From positions 1-44,296 of the forward strand of contig JAGWVR010000021.1 in assembly GCA_018970785.1 (NCBI GenBank): a stretch of 44,296 bases of DNA, in the 5' to 3' direction. The notes under the pieces are model-generated. The model saw only the letters and a program-made list of their open reading frames with translations, made no database searches and was not told where the DNA came from. Position 1 is the stretch's first letter. Each line of letters starts with the position of its first letter. The position numbers were made by a program, and so were the translations under genes. Below, in pieces: positions 8,484 through 16,815 of this stretch. This stretch comes from Planctomycetota bacterium. Lineage in GTDB: Bacteria; Planctomycetota; Planctomycetia; Pirellulales; UBA1268.

Positions 8484-9455
8484 TCACCAGTCGCCGACGA
8501 CCGCGCCGTCGGCCGGATGGCAGACCGCCGCCCACGTCGCCGGGGAGATCGAGTCGTCGACGCTCCGCACGCTGGCGTCGCCGAGCGTGACGTTCATGAT
8601 CCCGCCGTGGGGCGTCTGGGCACGCGACGAATCGCACGAGCTCTTCCAGTTGGGCGACGACTGGAACATCGCGCAGGTCGTGTACCCGGGGTTGCTCGGG
8701 GACTGCATCGTCTCGTTGATGCAGAACACCGGCCGCCACCGGCTGTTGCTGTCGGACCACAGGCAGCCGTTGGTGCTCGGATCATCGGCGACGCCGCTCG
8801 AGCCGCACGTGCCGTAGCGTTCGGCGACCATCACGGTGCTGCTGGTGCCGTCGGGGAACGACTGCGAAATCCGTGACGCCCCCTGCATCCGCAGGTCGGG
8901 CGTCGCTGCCCCGGGATTGCCGAAGACGTTGTAGTTGGTGGCGTAGTTGCCGACCGCCCACTGGTTCGCGCCGCCGCTGGTGGTCGCTCCCATGCCGCCG
9001 GGGCTCGAGGTCTCGGTCGGGCAGAGGTAGAGCGGGATCGACACCGAATAGATCACGCCGGCCCCCGGCGCCCCGGGCACCGGGGTGTAGACCGAGCGCC
9101 TGGTCATCGCCAGGTCGTACAGCGGCGCCTGCTCGACATACGGCAGGAGCCAGGTGAAGACGGTGAAGCCGACGACGCCGTAGAACGGGCCGCGCTGGAG
9201 GAGCGGATCGCGGCTGGTGGGGGCGGTGAGCGGCGGGAGGTAGCGCTTGGCGTCGTTGATATTGTGCAGCGCCAGGCCGACCTGCTTGAGGTGGTTCTTG
9301 CACTGGATCCGGCGGGCGGCCTCGCGGGCGGCCTGGACCGCCGGCAGGAGCAAGCCGACGAGCGTGCCGATGATCGCGATCACGACGAGCAGTTCGACGA
9401 GCGTGAAGGCGGCACGGGATCCGCCGGGACGACGGAGGAGGGGCCGGGACGACAT
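8484..9455 (-). CDS. DUF1559 protein with type IV pilin-like N-terminus
   Basis: This is a 323-aa member of the large planctomycete DUF1559 family. Residues about 14-50 are the prepilin cleavage/methylation segment: a Gly-Ser-Arg-Ala leader, then [20 protein letters not shown] and a hydrophobic helix ending in AAREAARR. The extracellular domain follows, with [11 protein letters not shown], a YLCPTE motif, and the typical ending [20 protein letters not shown] (conserved H-GG and DGS-type motif, here DAS). Such proteins are pseudopilin-like and surface or periplasm exposed; the role is unknown. The start is ATG 9455 with AGGAGA 8 nt upstream, although the frame is open to 9683. Eight or so Cys residues suggest disulfides. 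Confidence 0.92.
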   Translation of the reverse strand: MSSRPLLRRPGGSRAAFTLVELLVVIAIIGTLVGLLLPAVQAAREAARRIQCKNHLKQVGLALHNINDAKRYLPPLTAPTSRDPLLQRGPFYGVVGFTVFTWLLPYVEQAPLYDLAMTRRSVYTPVPGAPGAGVIYSVSIPLYLCPTETSSPGGMGATTSGGANQWAVGNYATNYNVFGNPGAATPDLRMQGASRISQSFPDGTSSTVMVAERYGTCGSSGVADDPSTNGCLWSDSNSRWRPVFCINETMQSPSNPGYTTCAMFQSSPNWKSSCDSSRAQTPHGGIMNVTLGDASVRSVDDSISPATWAAVCHPADGAVVGDW

Positions 9456-9847
9456 CGGGATGTCTCCTGCGGGCTGGAGGCCGCGGTACGGTTCCGGGAG
9501 GAACCGCGGGCCGATCGGGGCGGGGCAGTTCAAGGTCCCATCCGCCTCGGAGGGGAACTGCACGACTACGGCAAGGAATGCCTGGTGTGGCCGGGCGGCC
9601 ACGGCACCCCTCGCGGGGGTAGGAACACGCGGTACGGTAGCCCACGATGCCGTTCCCGCCAACACGGCGCCCCGGCAGCACATCCCGCGCCGAACCGATC
9701 CCAGCCCCTGGAAATCGGCTCGAAAACACCGTTGCGAAAAGGTTTAGCCCCTCGTACCCCCCCGCGGTGAGAGCGGGTGGCCCTGCCGGCTTGCCGCGAC
9801 CGGTTGGGAAGGTGATGCTCCCCCTTCCCGCATCCCGGAGGTAGCCG
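9456..9847. other. intergenic region, no gene seen
   Basis: This is the divergent spacer between the DUF1559 gene and the ABA4-like gene. Both strands read open for long stretches, but with no recognisable product. It should carry both promoters. I see no strong hairpin with a T-tract and no repeat. Confidence 0.5.
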
Positions 9848-10297
9848 ATGGCCGAGACCTATTTCCGGGTCACCAACACGGTCGCCCTTCTCGCCTGGAT
9901 CCTCCTCCTGGTTCAGCCCGGGCAGCGCTGGGTCTCCCAGCGACTGTGCGCGACGATGGTGCCGGGGCTGCTCGCGGTGAGCTACGCCGCGGTGATCGGC
10001 TGGAAACTGGCCACGGGGGGACCGCCGCCGGGCGATCTGACGACGCTGGCGGGCCTCCGCGGCGCCTTCGCCGACGACTGGGTCCTGGCAGCGGCCTGGA
10101 CCCACTACCTCGTCTTCGACATGGTGGTCGGCGCGTGGGTGGCCCGCGATGCCGTCCGCTGCGGAGTGGCCTGGCCGCTCCGGTCAGTCGCCCTCGTGCT
10201 GACGTTTCTCGCCGGACCGGTCGGATTCCTCCTCCATCTGGTCATCCGCCAGCGGCACGGCGCCGGGCTGGATGCCGACGGGCCGCAGGTCAACTGA
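9848..10297 (+). CDS. ABA4-like (DUF4281) integral membrane protein
   Basis: This is a 149-aa protein with about four membrane segments (roughly 8-22, 34-52, 80-100, 112-132). It carries the DUF4281 signature AFADDWVLAAAWTHYLVFDM followed by GPVGFLLHLVIR. The family is named after plant ABA DEFICIENT 4, needed for neoxanthin synthesis; bacterial members often lie near carotenoid genes, but none is visible here. The start ATG 9848 has a strong GGAGG at 9836-9840. Its 3' end overlaps that of the convergent aldolase gene by 8 nt. The membrane-protein call is safe; a carotenoid-related function is inference. Confidence 0.85.
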   Translation: MAETYFRVTNTVALLAWILLLVQPGQRWVSQRLCATMVPGLLAVSYAAVIGWKLATGGPPPGDLTTLAGLRGAFADDWVLAAAWTHYLVFDMVVGAWVARDAVRCGVAWPLRSVALVLTFLAGPVGFLLHLVIRQRHGAGLDADGPQVN

Positions 10298-11210
10298 CCC
10301 CGCGCCCATGGTGCCCGTGGGCGGCGAGCACCGCTTCGATCCGGGCGCGTTGCTCGGCCGACGGCTGGCGGAGCGGCGGCCGCACCGGTCCGCAGTCGAT
10401 CCCGACGCGGGCCATCGCCGCCTTGAAGGCGGGCAGCGGCTGCGGGCAGCAGGCGGCGATCTCCTCGATCAAGCGCTTCGCCCCGGCCTGGAGGCGCTCC
10501 GCCTCACTCCAGTCGCCGCCGGTGCGTGCGGCGGCGATGCCGACGAACGGTGCCGCGGCGAAGTTGTAGGTGCTCCCCACGGCCCCGCGCACGCCGAGGG
10601 CGAGTGCCTCGACGAGCCGCTCGTCGCGCCCGAAGAGGAGATCGTAGCGGCCACCGGCGACGCGCAGGCAGGCGGCGAGATCGTCGAGGTCGTCGTGGGT
10701 GAACTTCGCCCCCGCCAGCGACGGCACGCGCGATCCCGCGCGCGTGAGGAACTCGGCCACGCTCACCGCGACGCCGGTCATCGACGGGATGTGGTAGAAG
10801 TAAAACGGCGTCTTCGGAGCGGCATCGGCGACGGCCGCACACCAGTCGACGAGCCCTTCCAGCCCCACCGGCCGGAAGAAGAACGGCGCCAGGCACGCGA
10901 TCCCGTACGCCCCGGCGGCCTCGGCATGGGCGGCGAGCGCCCGGCAGTCGGTCAGGGCCAGCCCGCCGACGTGGACGAAGACCCGGAACCCCGGCGGGCT
11001 CGAGCGGATCCACGCCTCGGCGACGCGCTGCCGCTCCTCGCGCGACAGCGACATCCCCTCGCCGGTCGTACCGCAGACGAAGGCGCCGACGACGCCAGAG
11101 CGGGCCAGATGGGCGGCGTAGGCCGGGATCACGTCGAGGGCCAGGTCGCCGTCGGCCGTGAACGGCGTGAACGGGGCGGCGACGAGTCCGACGGTCTGCG
11201 TACCGATCAT
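10290..11210 (-). CDS. dihydrodipicolinate synthase / N-acetylneuraminate lyase family aldolase
   Basis: This is a 306-aa class I TIM-barrel aldolase. Motifs visible: GTTGEGMSLS (the oxyanion and carboxylate-binding GTTGE), FYFYHIPSMTGV with the catalytic Tyr, and GAKFTHDDL with the Schiff-base Lys. The YHIP-MTGV and GAKFT wording is closer to N-acetylneuraminate lyases than to DapA, so cleavage of a sialic-acid-like keto acid to pyruvate and an amino sugar is the best guess; a keto-sugar acid is possible. No other sialic-acid gene is nearby. The start ATG 11210 has GGAGGGG upstream and fits family length; the frame is open upstream to 12080, but that part is antisense to the FHA gene. Confidence 0.85.
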   Translation of the reverse strand: MIGTQTVGLVAAPFTPFTADGDLALDVIPAYAAHLARSGVVGAFVCGTTGEGMSLSREERQRVAEAWIRSSPPGFRVFVHVGGLALTDCRALAAHAEAAGAYGIACLAPFFFRPVGLEGLVDWCAAVADAAPKTPFYFYHIPSMTGVAVSVAEFLTRAGSRVPSLAGAKFTHDDLDDLAACLRVAGGRYDLLFGRDERLVEALALGVRGAVGSTYNFAAAPFVGIAAARTGGDWSEAERLQAGAKRLIEEIAACCPQPLPAFKAAMARVGIDCGPVRPPLRQPSAEQRARIEAVLAAHGHHGRGVS

Positions 11211-11435
11211 CGACACCCCTCCGGCGACCGTGCGGCGGCGCTGGCGGCGACGACCGTCGCCGCCCGGCTGGGCAACCATACCACCTGCCGCCGGCGCGGG
11301 GCGGCGACGGCGGCGATCCCGCAGCCGCGCGTGCCATGACCGAAAACCGCGACCGTCGCTGGTTTTTCCCGAATGCGGGGTAGCATGGATCGGGGGGCGG
11401 CGGGGCACCGCTCCCCTCGCGCAGGAGGTGCCGGG

Positions 11436-12233
11436 ATGAGCGCCGCGGATTCGGAGATCTCCTCGGCCGGCGAATCGTCCGGCAGCGATTCGCTGTTCGA
11501 CTCGTTCGACGGCTGGGCCCAACTCCTCCGCCAGCCCGCGCCGGTCGACGTCGCGGCCACGGTTCCCGCGGCCACCGCCGGCTTCGTCCCGGCCGGCCCA
11601 CGGCGCCCCCCGCCGGAGGCCTTCCCCTACCGGCCGCTGCACCGCCCCCCGATGGCGCTGGTGCGGATCATCGACGACGGCCGCGAGGATGGCGAGACGA
11701 TCCGGCTGCGCGGGGCGGGCATCGACATCGGCCGCTCGGGCGCCGGCATCACGATCCCGCACGACGACGCGATGGCGCCGCTCCACGCGCGGATCGTGCT
11801 CCTGCCTGACGGCACCTGGCAACTGATCGACCTCGGGGGCACGACCGGAACGTTCGTCCGCGTCACCGAAGCCCGGCTCCGCCACGGCGGCTGCCTCCTC
11901 ATCGGGGCGACGCGGCTCCGCTTCGAGCGCGACACCGCCGGCGACGTCGCCTGGCTCGTCCACCGCCCCGACGACGGGCCGCAGCGCCGCCACCCCTGCG
12001 GCGCCACCGGGTGCACCGTCGGCGGCCACGGCGGATCGGCGGCGATCGTCCTCGACGATCCGTTCGTCAGCCCGCTCCACGCCGAGGTGTTCCGCGTCGA
12101 GCGCCAGTGGCGGATCGTCAACCGCGGCCGCAACGGGCTGTGGATGCGGATCGAGCGGCCGGTCCGGCTCTCCGCCGCGGCGCAGTTCCAGTGCGGCGAG
12201 CAGCGGTTCGTGTTCGAGCCGCTGCCGGGCTGA
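11436..12233 (+). CDS. double FHA-domain protein
   Basis: This is a 265-aa protein. After a Ser/Ala/Pro-rich N-terminal tail (1 to about 70), the first FHA domain runs from about 70 to 160 (IDIGRSGAGITIPHDD, APLHARIVLLPDG, DLGGTTGTFV). A second, more divergent one runs from about 175 to 263 (GGSAAIVLDDPFVSPLHAEV, RGRNGLWMRI). FHA domains bind phosphothreonine, so this is a candidate reader for Ser/Thr kinases such as the one at 16.8-19.0 kb. In the first domain the usual SRxH reads APLHA; in the second SPLHA retains the Ser and His. AGGAGG at 11423-11428 fixes the start at ATG 11436. Confidence 0.85.
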   Translation: MSAADSEISSAGESSGSDSLFDSFDGWAQLLRQPAPVDVAATVPAATAGFVPAGPRRPPPEAFPYRPLHRPPMALVRIIDDGREDGETIRLRGAGIDIGRSGAGITIPHDDAMAPLHARIVLLPDGTWQLIDLGGTTGTFVRVTEARLRHGGCLLIGATRLRFERDTAGDVAWLVHRPDDGPQRRHPCGATGCTVGGHGGSAAIVLDDPFVSPLHAEVFRVERQWRIVNRGRNGLWMRIERPVRLSAAAQFQCGEQRFVFEPLPG

Positions 12234-12242
12234 GGGACGTCG

Positions 12243-12629
12243 TCAGCCGCGCAACCAGTCGGGCAGCCGGCGGACGCGGCCGTCGCGGTCGACGCAGACG
12301 ACGACCGTCCGCCCGGTGGCGAGGATCCGCCCGTCGCGGATGATCTCGTAGGCGTGGGTGATGCTCGCCCCCCCGACGGCCTCGAGCGTGGTGCGGAGCG
12401 TGAGCAGGTCGTCGTAGGCGGCCGCTTCGCGGTAGCGGCAGGTGGCCTCCGACACCACCAGCATCAGCCCCGCCTCCTCGAACGCCTTGTATGTCGCGCC
12501 GGTCGAGCGGAGCATCTCTGTCCGGCCGATCTCGAAGTAGGTGAAATAGTTGGCGTGATGGACCCGCTGCTGACCGTCGGTCTCCTGGTAGCGGACGCGG
12601 ATCTGGACGTCGTGGCTGGCTGCCGTCAT
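12243..12629 (-). CDS. acyl-CoA thioesterase, 4HBT (YbgC/FadM) family
   Basis: This is a 128-aa hotdog-fold thioesterase. The N-terminal block RVRYQETDGQQRVHHANYF with YFEIGRTEML is the 4-hydroxybenzoyl-CoA thioesterase signature; the Asp of ETD is the expected catalytic residue. YREAAAYDDLLTLRTTL and ITHAYEI are the following strands. It should hydrolyse a short- or medium-chain acyl-CoA in the cytosol; the physiological substrate cannot be read from sequence. The start ATG 12629 has GGGAG upstream; a longer frame to 12686 lacks homology. It converges on the FHA gene with a 9-nt gap. Confidence 0.88.
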   Translation of the reverse strand: MTAASHDVQIRVRYQETDGQQRVHHANYFTYFEIGRTEMLRSTGATYKAFEEAGLMLVVSEATCRYREAAAYDDLLTLRTTLEAVGGASITHAYEIIRDGRILATGRTVVVCVDRDGRVRRLPDWLRG

Positions 12630-12767
12630 GGCGGACTCCCTCGGCGGATCGCGGCGGTCGTTTGACCCGTCGCGCGGGCCGTCCATATTCTGGGCGGTCC
12701 GGACCGGGGATGGGACGCCACCCCCGCCTGCCGCGTCCGGCCGTCAGCAACCCCACGGAGCCGCGAC

Positions 12768-13268
12768 GTGAGCACCGACGACAGCGGGGGCAACTCCGGC
12801 ATCGGTTTCGCCACCGCCCGGGGGCGGCAGTGGCCGACGCTCCGGCAATTCACCGTGTTCCTCGAGAACCGGGTCGGGCAGCTGCTCGAGGTGGTGCGGC
12901 GCTTCGACGGCTCGCGCGTCCGCGTCGTGGCGCTGTCGATCGCCGATTCGGGGGAGTGCTCGTTCGTCCGCTTCCTCGTCAGCCATCCCGACCAGGGGCG
13001 CGAGATCCTCGAGCGCGCCGGGTTGCCGCTGATCGAGAGCGACCTGATCGGCGTCGAGCTTTCCAACGCGCCGCAGCCGCTCCTCCAGGTGTGCACGGCG
13101 CTGTTGCAGGCCGAGGTCAACATCATCCAGGCGTATCCGATCATGGTCCGGCCGCGCGGCCGCCCCGTGGTCGCCCTGATGGTCGACAACACGGAGATGG
13201 GATTGGAAACCCTCGGCCGCAAGGGGTTCACGATGATCTCGGAGTCGGATCTCGACGACGTCGATTGA
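12768..13268 (+). CDS. tandem ACT-domain protein
   Basis: This is a 166-aa protein made of two ACT domains. The first covers about 26-90 (QFTVFLENRVGQLLEVVRRF, VVALSIADSGECSFVRFLV) and the second about 95-160 (LIGVELSNAPQPLLQVCTAL, EVNIIQAYPIM). ACT domains bind amino acids, and free-standing pairs of this kind usually act as regulatory subunits or amino-acid sensors. No enzyme domain is present and no clear partner enzyme adjoins. The start is GTG 12768 with GGAG at 12757-12760. It is divergent from the thioesterase. Confidence 0.85.
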   Translation: MSTDDSGGNSGIGFATARGRQWPTLRQFTVFLENRVGQLLEVVRRFDGSRVRVVALSIADSGECSFVRFLVSHPDQGREILERAGLPLIESDLIGVELSNAPQPLLQVCTALLQAEVNIIQAYPIMVRPRGRPVVALMVDNTEMGLETLGRKGFTMISESDLDDVD

Positions 13269-13295
13269 GGCCCGCGCGGCGACGGGCGTCGGGCG

Positions 13296-13958
13296 TCATT
13301 CGAACATCCCGTCGGGCAGCCCCTCGACCTGCCGGACGACGATCTTCTGGATCGAATCCCACGACACGGCGGTGAGGGTCACGCTCCCGTCGGCGGCTTG
13401 GCTGGCGAACAGCCCGTGCGAGCCGCTCGACCAGTGCGGCTCGTACCACTCCGGCAGGATCACGCTGCCGCCGCTGACGTGCAGTTCGACGATCCCGCCG
13501 TGCTCGCGCTCCGCCCACAACCGGGCCACGAGCCGCGCCGTCGGGTTGACCGGCTGGTCGGCGTCGGGCGTTGCCCATTCGCGCGGCGCCGCGTGCATCA
13601 TGATCGTGTTCTCCTCCTCGGGTCGGGCCGGTCCGCCGACCGCCTCGAACAGCGCGTCGAGCGCCGAGGCATCGTTGCCGGAACGGGCGGGAGGTGCGGG
13701 GGGCTTGGCCGGTGGCGGGGGCGCGGCCGGCGCCTTGGCGGCAGGAGGCGCGCTGGGCGGCGGCGCGGCGGGCGCCGCCGGGATGACGACGTCGACACCG
13801 CACTTCGTGCAGGCGCCGCGTTTCCCGGCCAGGCGGGCCGCGACCTTGATGTGGTGCCCGTTCGGGCAGTGGAAGGAGATCACGCCGCCCGCCTGCCGGG
13901 AGGGATCGGTGCCCGCCTGATCGGTCGACTTGCCCTCGACGCCCTTGGCATCACCCAT
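13296..13958 (-). CDS. zinc-ribbon protein with Ala/Pro linker (unknown function)
   Basis: This is a 220-aa cytosolic protein. Residues about 28-52 form a zinc ribbon of the planctomycete type: FHCPNGHHIKV, then GACTKCG (Cys-Pro-x-x-His near one end, Cys-x-x-Cys at the other). An Ala/Pro-rich low-complexity linker covers about 60-95. The C-terminal half carries WATPDADQPVNPTARLVARL, WAEREHGGIVELHVSGG and WEQ-like aromatic residues, and is conserved-looking but not recognised. GAGGAGGT lies just upstream of ATG 13958. It is divergent from another zinc-ribbon gene 218 nt away. No function is assigned. Confidence 0.75.
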   Translation of the reverse strand: MGDAKGVEGKSTDQAGTDPSRQAGGVISFHCPNGHHIKVAARLAGKRGACTKCGVDVVIPAAPAAPPPSAPPAAKAPAAPPPPAKPPAPPARSGNDASALDALFEAVGGPARPEEENTIMMHAAPREWATPDADQPVNPTARLVARLWAEREHGGIVELHVSGGSVILPEWYEPHWSSGSHGLFASQAADGSVTLTAVSWDSIQKIVVRQVEGLPDGMFE

Positions 13959-14176
13959 CACGACCTCCTCGCGAGCCGGCTCCCTCGGCGGCCGCCCTCT
14001 CGCTCGCCCCCGGACCCCGAGTGTAGCCGGAGCGGCGCCGCGATCCCGCCGCACTCGACCGCCCGACCGGCGCGCGCACGCCGAAGGAGGGGCGCGGCGT
14101 TGGCTTGACGGCCGCGGGCCGCGGTCTGACACTGCCCGCCACGGGGTGGGCCTCTTCTCGGGCGGCGGGAGCGACC

Positions 14177-14845
14177 ATGGCGATCTCGGTGATGTGCCCG
14201 GGCTGCAAGACGGTGTTTTCCGTCAGCGACAAGTTCGCCGGAAAGACCGGACCGTGCCCGAAATGCAAGCAGCAGATCACCGTCCCGGCGGCGAGCAAGG
14301 GGATCGTGATCCACGAGCCCGAGGCCCCGTCGACGACCTCGACGGCCTCCGGGCGGGCGCCGACGGCGCCGCTTGTGCGCTTCGACCTGCCGATGACCAC
14401 CACGCAGTGGGCGGTCTGGGGGATGCTCTTGCCCCTCGGGCTGTTTCTCGCCCTGGCCGCGCGGTTCCTGTTCGGTGCCGGGCAGGCACCGGGCTGGTGC
14501 CTCGCCGCCGCCGCGTTGCTGTTCGCCATTCCCTGCGCCCGGCTCGGCTACGAGGCGATCCGGGACCGTGAGCTCGAGCCCTACCGCGGCCTGCCGCTCA
14601 CGCTCCGGACGCTCGCCTGCGGCGTTGCCTGGGCCCTGCTGTGGTTCGCCCACGGCTTCATCCCCCCCGACATGACGCGCGAACTGTGGCAGTGGCTGTT
14701 CATCGGGCCGATCTTCTTCGGCGTCGGGGCGCTGGCAGCGCTGGCGGCGTTCGATTTCGACTGGGGCACGGCCGTGGCCCATTTCTCGCTATACGCGATC
14801 GTCACCGCCCTGGCCCGCTGGCTGGCCGGTTTCCCGCCGGTCTGA
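14177..14845 (+). CDS. zinc-ribbon membrane protein (unknown function)
   Basis: This is a 222-aa protein. An N-terminal zinc ribbon (MCPGCKTVFSV at 6-16, GPCPKCKQQI at 24-33: two CxxC pairs) is joined by a Ser/Thr/Ala linker (about 40-75) to four or more membrane segments between about 82 and 220 (WAVWGMLLPLGLFLALAARF, LAAAALLFAIPC, FIGPIFFGVGALAALAAF, and one near the C-terminus). This ribbon-plus-membrane layout recurs in Planctomycetota. GGGAG precedes ATG 14177; the frame is open to 14105 without homology. The HD phosphohydrolase gene starts 6 nt after its stop, so the two are probably co-transcribed. Confidence 0.8.
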   Translation: MAISVMCPGCKTVFSVSDKFAGKTGPCPKCKQQITVPAASKGIVIHEPEAPSTTSTASGRAPTAPLVRFDLPMTTTQWAVWGMLLPLGLFLALAARFLFGAGQAPGWCLAAAALLFAIPCARLGYEAIRDRELEPYRGLPLTLRTLACGVAWALLWFAHGFIPPDMTRELWQWLFIGPIFFGVGALAALAAFDFDWGTAVAHFSLYAIVTALARWLAGFPPV

Positions 14846-14851
14846 ACCGCC

Positions 14852-16177
14852 ATGGCGTATGACGACCTTCCGGAACTGACGGCGCTTTCCGACACGCCGG
14901 GCGTGCGCATCCCCCCCGACGTCACCGTCCCGCTCACCGACCGCGCCCGGGGCCTGCTCGACCTGCCCCCCCTCCGCCGCCTCGCCCGGGTCAGCCAGCT
15001 CGGCTTGGTGGCGCTGGTCTACCCCGGAGCCGTCCACTCTCGGCTCGAGCATTCGCTGGGGGTCTACCGGCTGGCGCTCGATTACCTCGCCCGCCTCCGG
15101 CACGACGAGACGTTCCGCGCCACCGTCGGGCCCGACGACGCGGCCGCGTTCCTCGTTGCCGCCCTCGTGCACGACATCGGGCACTGGCCCTACTGCCATC
15201 CGCTCGAGGACATGGGGCTCGAGGAATTGCCGCGCCACGAGGATCTCGCCGCCGGGGCGCTGGCGCTCCCCGAGGTCGCGGCCGTCCTCGCGGACGAGTG
15301 GCGGCTCGACCATCGCCGCGTCGCCTCCCTCGTCGCCGGCACGGCCGACGACCCCGCCGGCCGGTTGATCGGGACCCTGCTGTCGGGCCCGATCGACGTC
15401 GACAAGATGGACTACCTGGCGCGCGACAGCCTCCATGCCGGCGTACCCTACGGCCGGCACTTCGATCAGGATCGCCTCCTCGCCAGCCTGTGCATCGACC
15501 GCCGGGGCCGGCTGGCGATCGGGGACAAGGGGCGCTGTGCCGCGGAGCTGATGGTCTTCGCCCGTTACGTGATGTTCGCCGAGGTCTATTGGCACCATGC
15601 CGTGCGCTCGGCCACGGCGATGCTCCAGCGCGCGGTGTGGATCCTCCGCCCGGTGCTCGACGTGGCGAGGCTGACGCGGACCGACGACGCCGGGTTCACC
15701 GCCTGGATCACCGCCGCCGCCCGTGGCACCGCCGCCGAGCGGCTCGTGGACGGCCTGTTCGGCTCCCGCCGCGCCCTTCACAAGCGCGTCGCGGTGTTCG
15801 ACGCGGTCGACGAACCCGCCGTCCACGGCGCGCTGGCCGGTCTGCCCTATCCGCGGCTCGTCGCCACCGCCCGGCGGCTCTCCGCGGCGCTGGCCCACGA
15901 TCTGAGGATCCCCCTGGCCGACGACGACCTGCTGATCGACGCCCCGCCGGTGCACCGCGAGGTCGAGTTCGACATCGCGGTCCGCTCCGCCGGCCCGGAT
16001 CGGCGCGAGCGGCCCCTCGCCGAGTGCAGTCCGGTGGTGCGGGCGCTGGCGCGGGAACAGTTCGACCGGCTCGTGAAGCGGGTCCGCCTGTTCGCCCCCG
16101 CCGGGGCCGCCGAGCGGCTCGCGGGCCGGACCGATCTGGCGGCGCGGCTCCTCGAGGCGGTCGCCGACGGCCGGTGA
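14852..16177 (+). CDS. HD-domain phosphohydrolase (dGTPase/SAMHD1-like)
   Basis: This is a 441-aa member of the HD superfamily of the dGTPase/SAMHD1 branch (COG1078). The metal ligands are visible in order: HSRLEHSLGVYRLA (first His), ALVHDIGHWPYCHPLED (His-Asp doublet) and IDVDKMDYLARDSLHAGV (distal Asp with the family's DK-DYL-RD sequence). Such enzymes hydrolyse dNTPs to deoxynucleoside and triphosphate, or act on related phosphates. Length and motif order fit an intact enzyme. It starts 6 nt after the zinc-ribbon membrane gene. The residues after about 300 are family-typical helices. Confidence 0.88.
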   Translation: MAYDDLPELTALSDTPGVRIPPDVTVPLTDRARGLLDLPPLRRLARVSQLGLVALVYPGAVHSRLEHSLGVYRLALDYLARLRHDETFRATVGPDDAAAFLVAALVHDIGHWPYCHPLEDMGLEELPRHEDLAAGALALPEVAAVLADEWRLDHRRVASLVAGTADDPAGRLIGTLLSGPIDVDKMDYLARDSLHAGVPYGRHFDQDRLLASLCIDRRGRLAIGDKGRCAAELMVFARYVMFAEVYWHHAVRSATAMLQRAVWILRPVLDVARLTRTDDAGFTAWITAAARGTAAERLVDGLFGSRRALHKRVAVFDAVDEPAVHGALAGLPYPRLVATARRLSAALAHDLRIPLADDDLLIDAPPVHREVEFDIAVRSAGPDRRERPLAECSPVVRALAREQFDRLVKRVRLFAPAGAAERLAGRTDLAARLLEAVADGR

Positions 16178-16194
16178 ACCCCCGCGGAAAACGT

Positions 16195-16225
16195 GTCGGG
16201 CCGGCCCCCGGGGAGCCGGCCCGAC
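16195..16225. terminator. bidirectional hairpin between convergent genes
   Basis: This is a perfect 11-bp stem, GTCGGGCCGGC (16195-16205) with GCCGGCCCGAC (16215-16225), around CCCCGGGGA. It sits between the HD gene stop (16177) and the cytochrome gene stop (16262). On the minus strand a TTTT follows a few bases later, so termination is more credible in that direction. Confidence 0.65.
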
Positions 16226-16261
16226 GCCATGATCGATCGCTGCCTCCACCCGTCCGGCGGC

Positions 16262-16669
16262 TCACTGCGCCGGGACGGGGAGCTTCCCTTCCTTGATCAG
16301 GTCGCCGAACTTCGGCGAATCGGGCTTGGCTGGATCGCTCGGCATCGCCGCCACCTTCTCGAGCGATGCCCGGATCTTCTCGACGTTCTTGGCGTCGTCC
16401 TTCTTGTCGAGGAGATCGGCCAGCGCGTTGCCGTAGGCGTTGCGGTCCTTCTTGTTCATTCCCATGTGGCAGACGTTGCACTTCGCGGTCTCGACCGCGG
16501 CGGCCAGCGCCTTGTCGGCCGGAGCATCGCTGTCGGGCTTGACGTACACGGCCTTGAACTCGTCGAAGAACTGCTTGATGGCGAATGCCGGACGGGCCGA
16601 CGCCGCCGTCACCAGCGCCACCGCCACCGCGATCGCGCCCGCACCACCGATCGAAGAACCGCGCAACAT
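16262..16669 (-). CDS. small secreted mono-haem c-type cytochrome-like protein
   Basis: This is a 135-aa protein with a clear signal peptide (about 1-30, core AIAVAVALVTAASARPAFA) and one haem-binding motif, CNVCH, near residue 64. It is followed by MGMNKKDRNAYGNAL, which suggests a distal Met ligand (HMGMN). The rest is Lys/Asp-rich helix. It is probably a periplasmic electron carrier or a subunit of a larger oxidoreductase. GGGAG lies before ATG 16669. No cytochrome-maturation or oxidase gene is adjacent, so the partner is unknown. Confidence 0.75.
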   Translation of the reverse strand: MLRGSSIGGAGAIAVAVALVTAASARPAFAIKQFFDEFKAVYVKPDSDAPADKALAAAVETAKCNVCHMGMNKKDRNAYGNALADLLDKKDDAKNVEKIRASLEKVAAMPSDPAKPDSPKFGDLIKEGKLPVPAQ

Positions 16670-16815
16670 CGGAACACTCCCAGGGAATCGCGGCCCCGCG
16701 GCCATCCTCACTGGCTGGCACACGGCAGTCGCTCGGGGGCCCGGCCACCACGGCCCGACACCGGACAAAATTGGAATCGGCGGTCACCACCGCTGTCAAC
16801 AAACCGGCGCCGTCG

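Noticed and set aside
9456-9847. Small protein between DUF1559 and ABA4-like genes
   Set aside because: Frames exist on both strands but lack homology and ribosome binding sites.
11211-12080. N-terminal extension of the aldolase frame
   Set aside because: It lies antisense to the double FHA gene and is not homologous to aldolases; ATG 11210 with GGAGGGG fits the family length.
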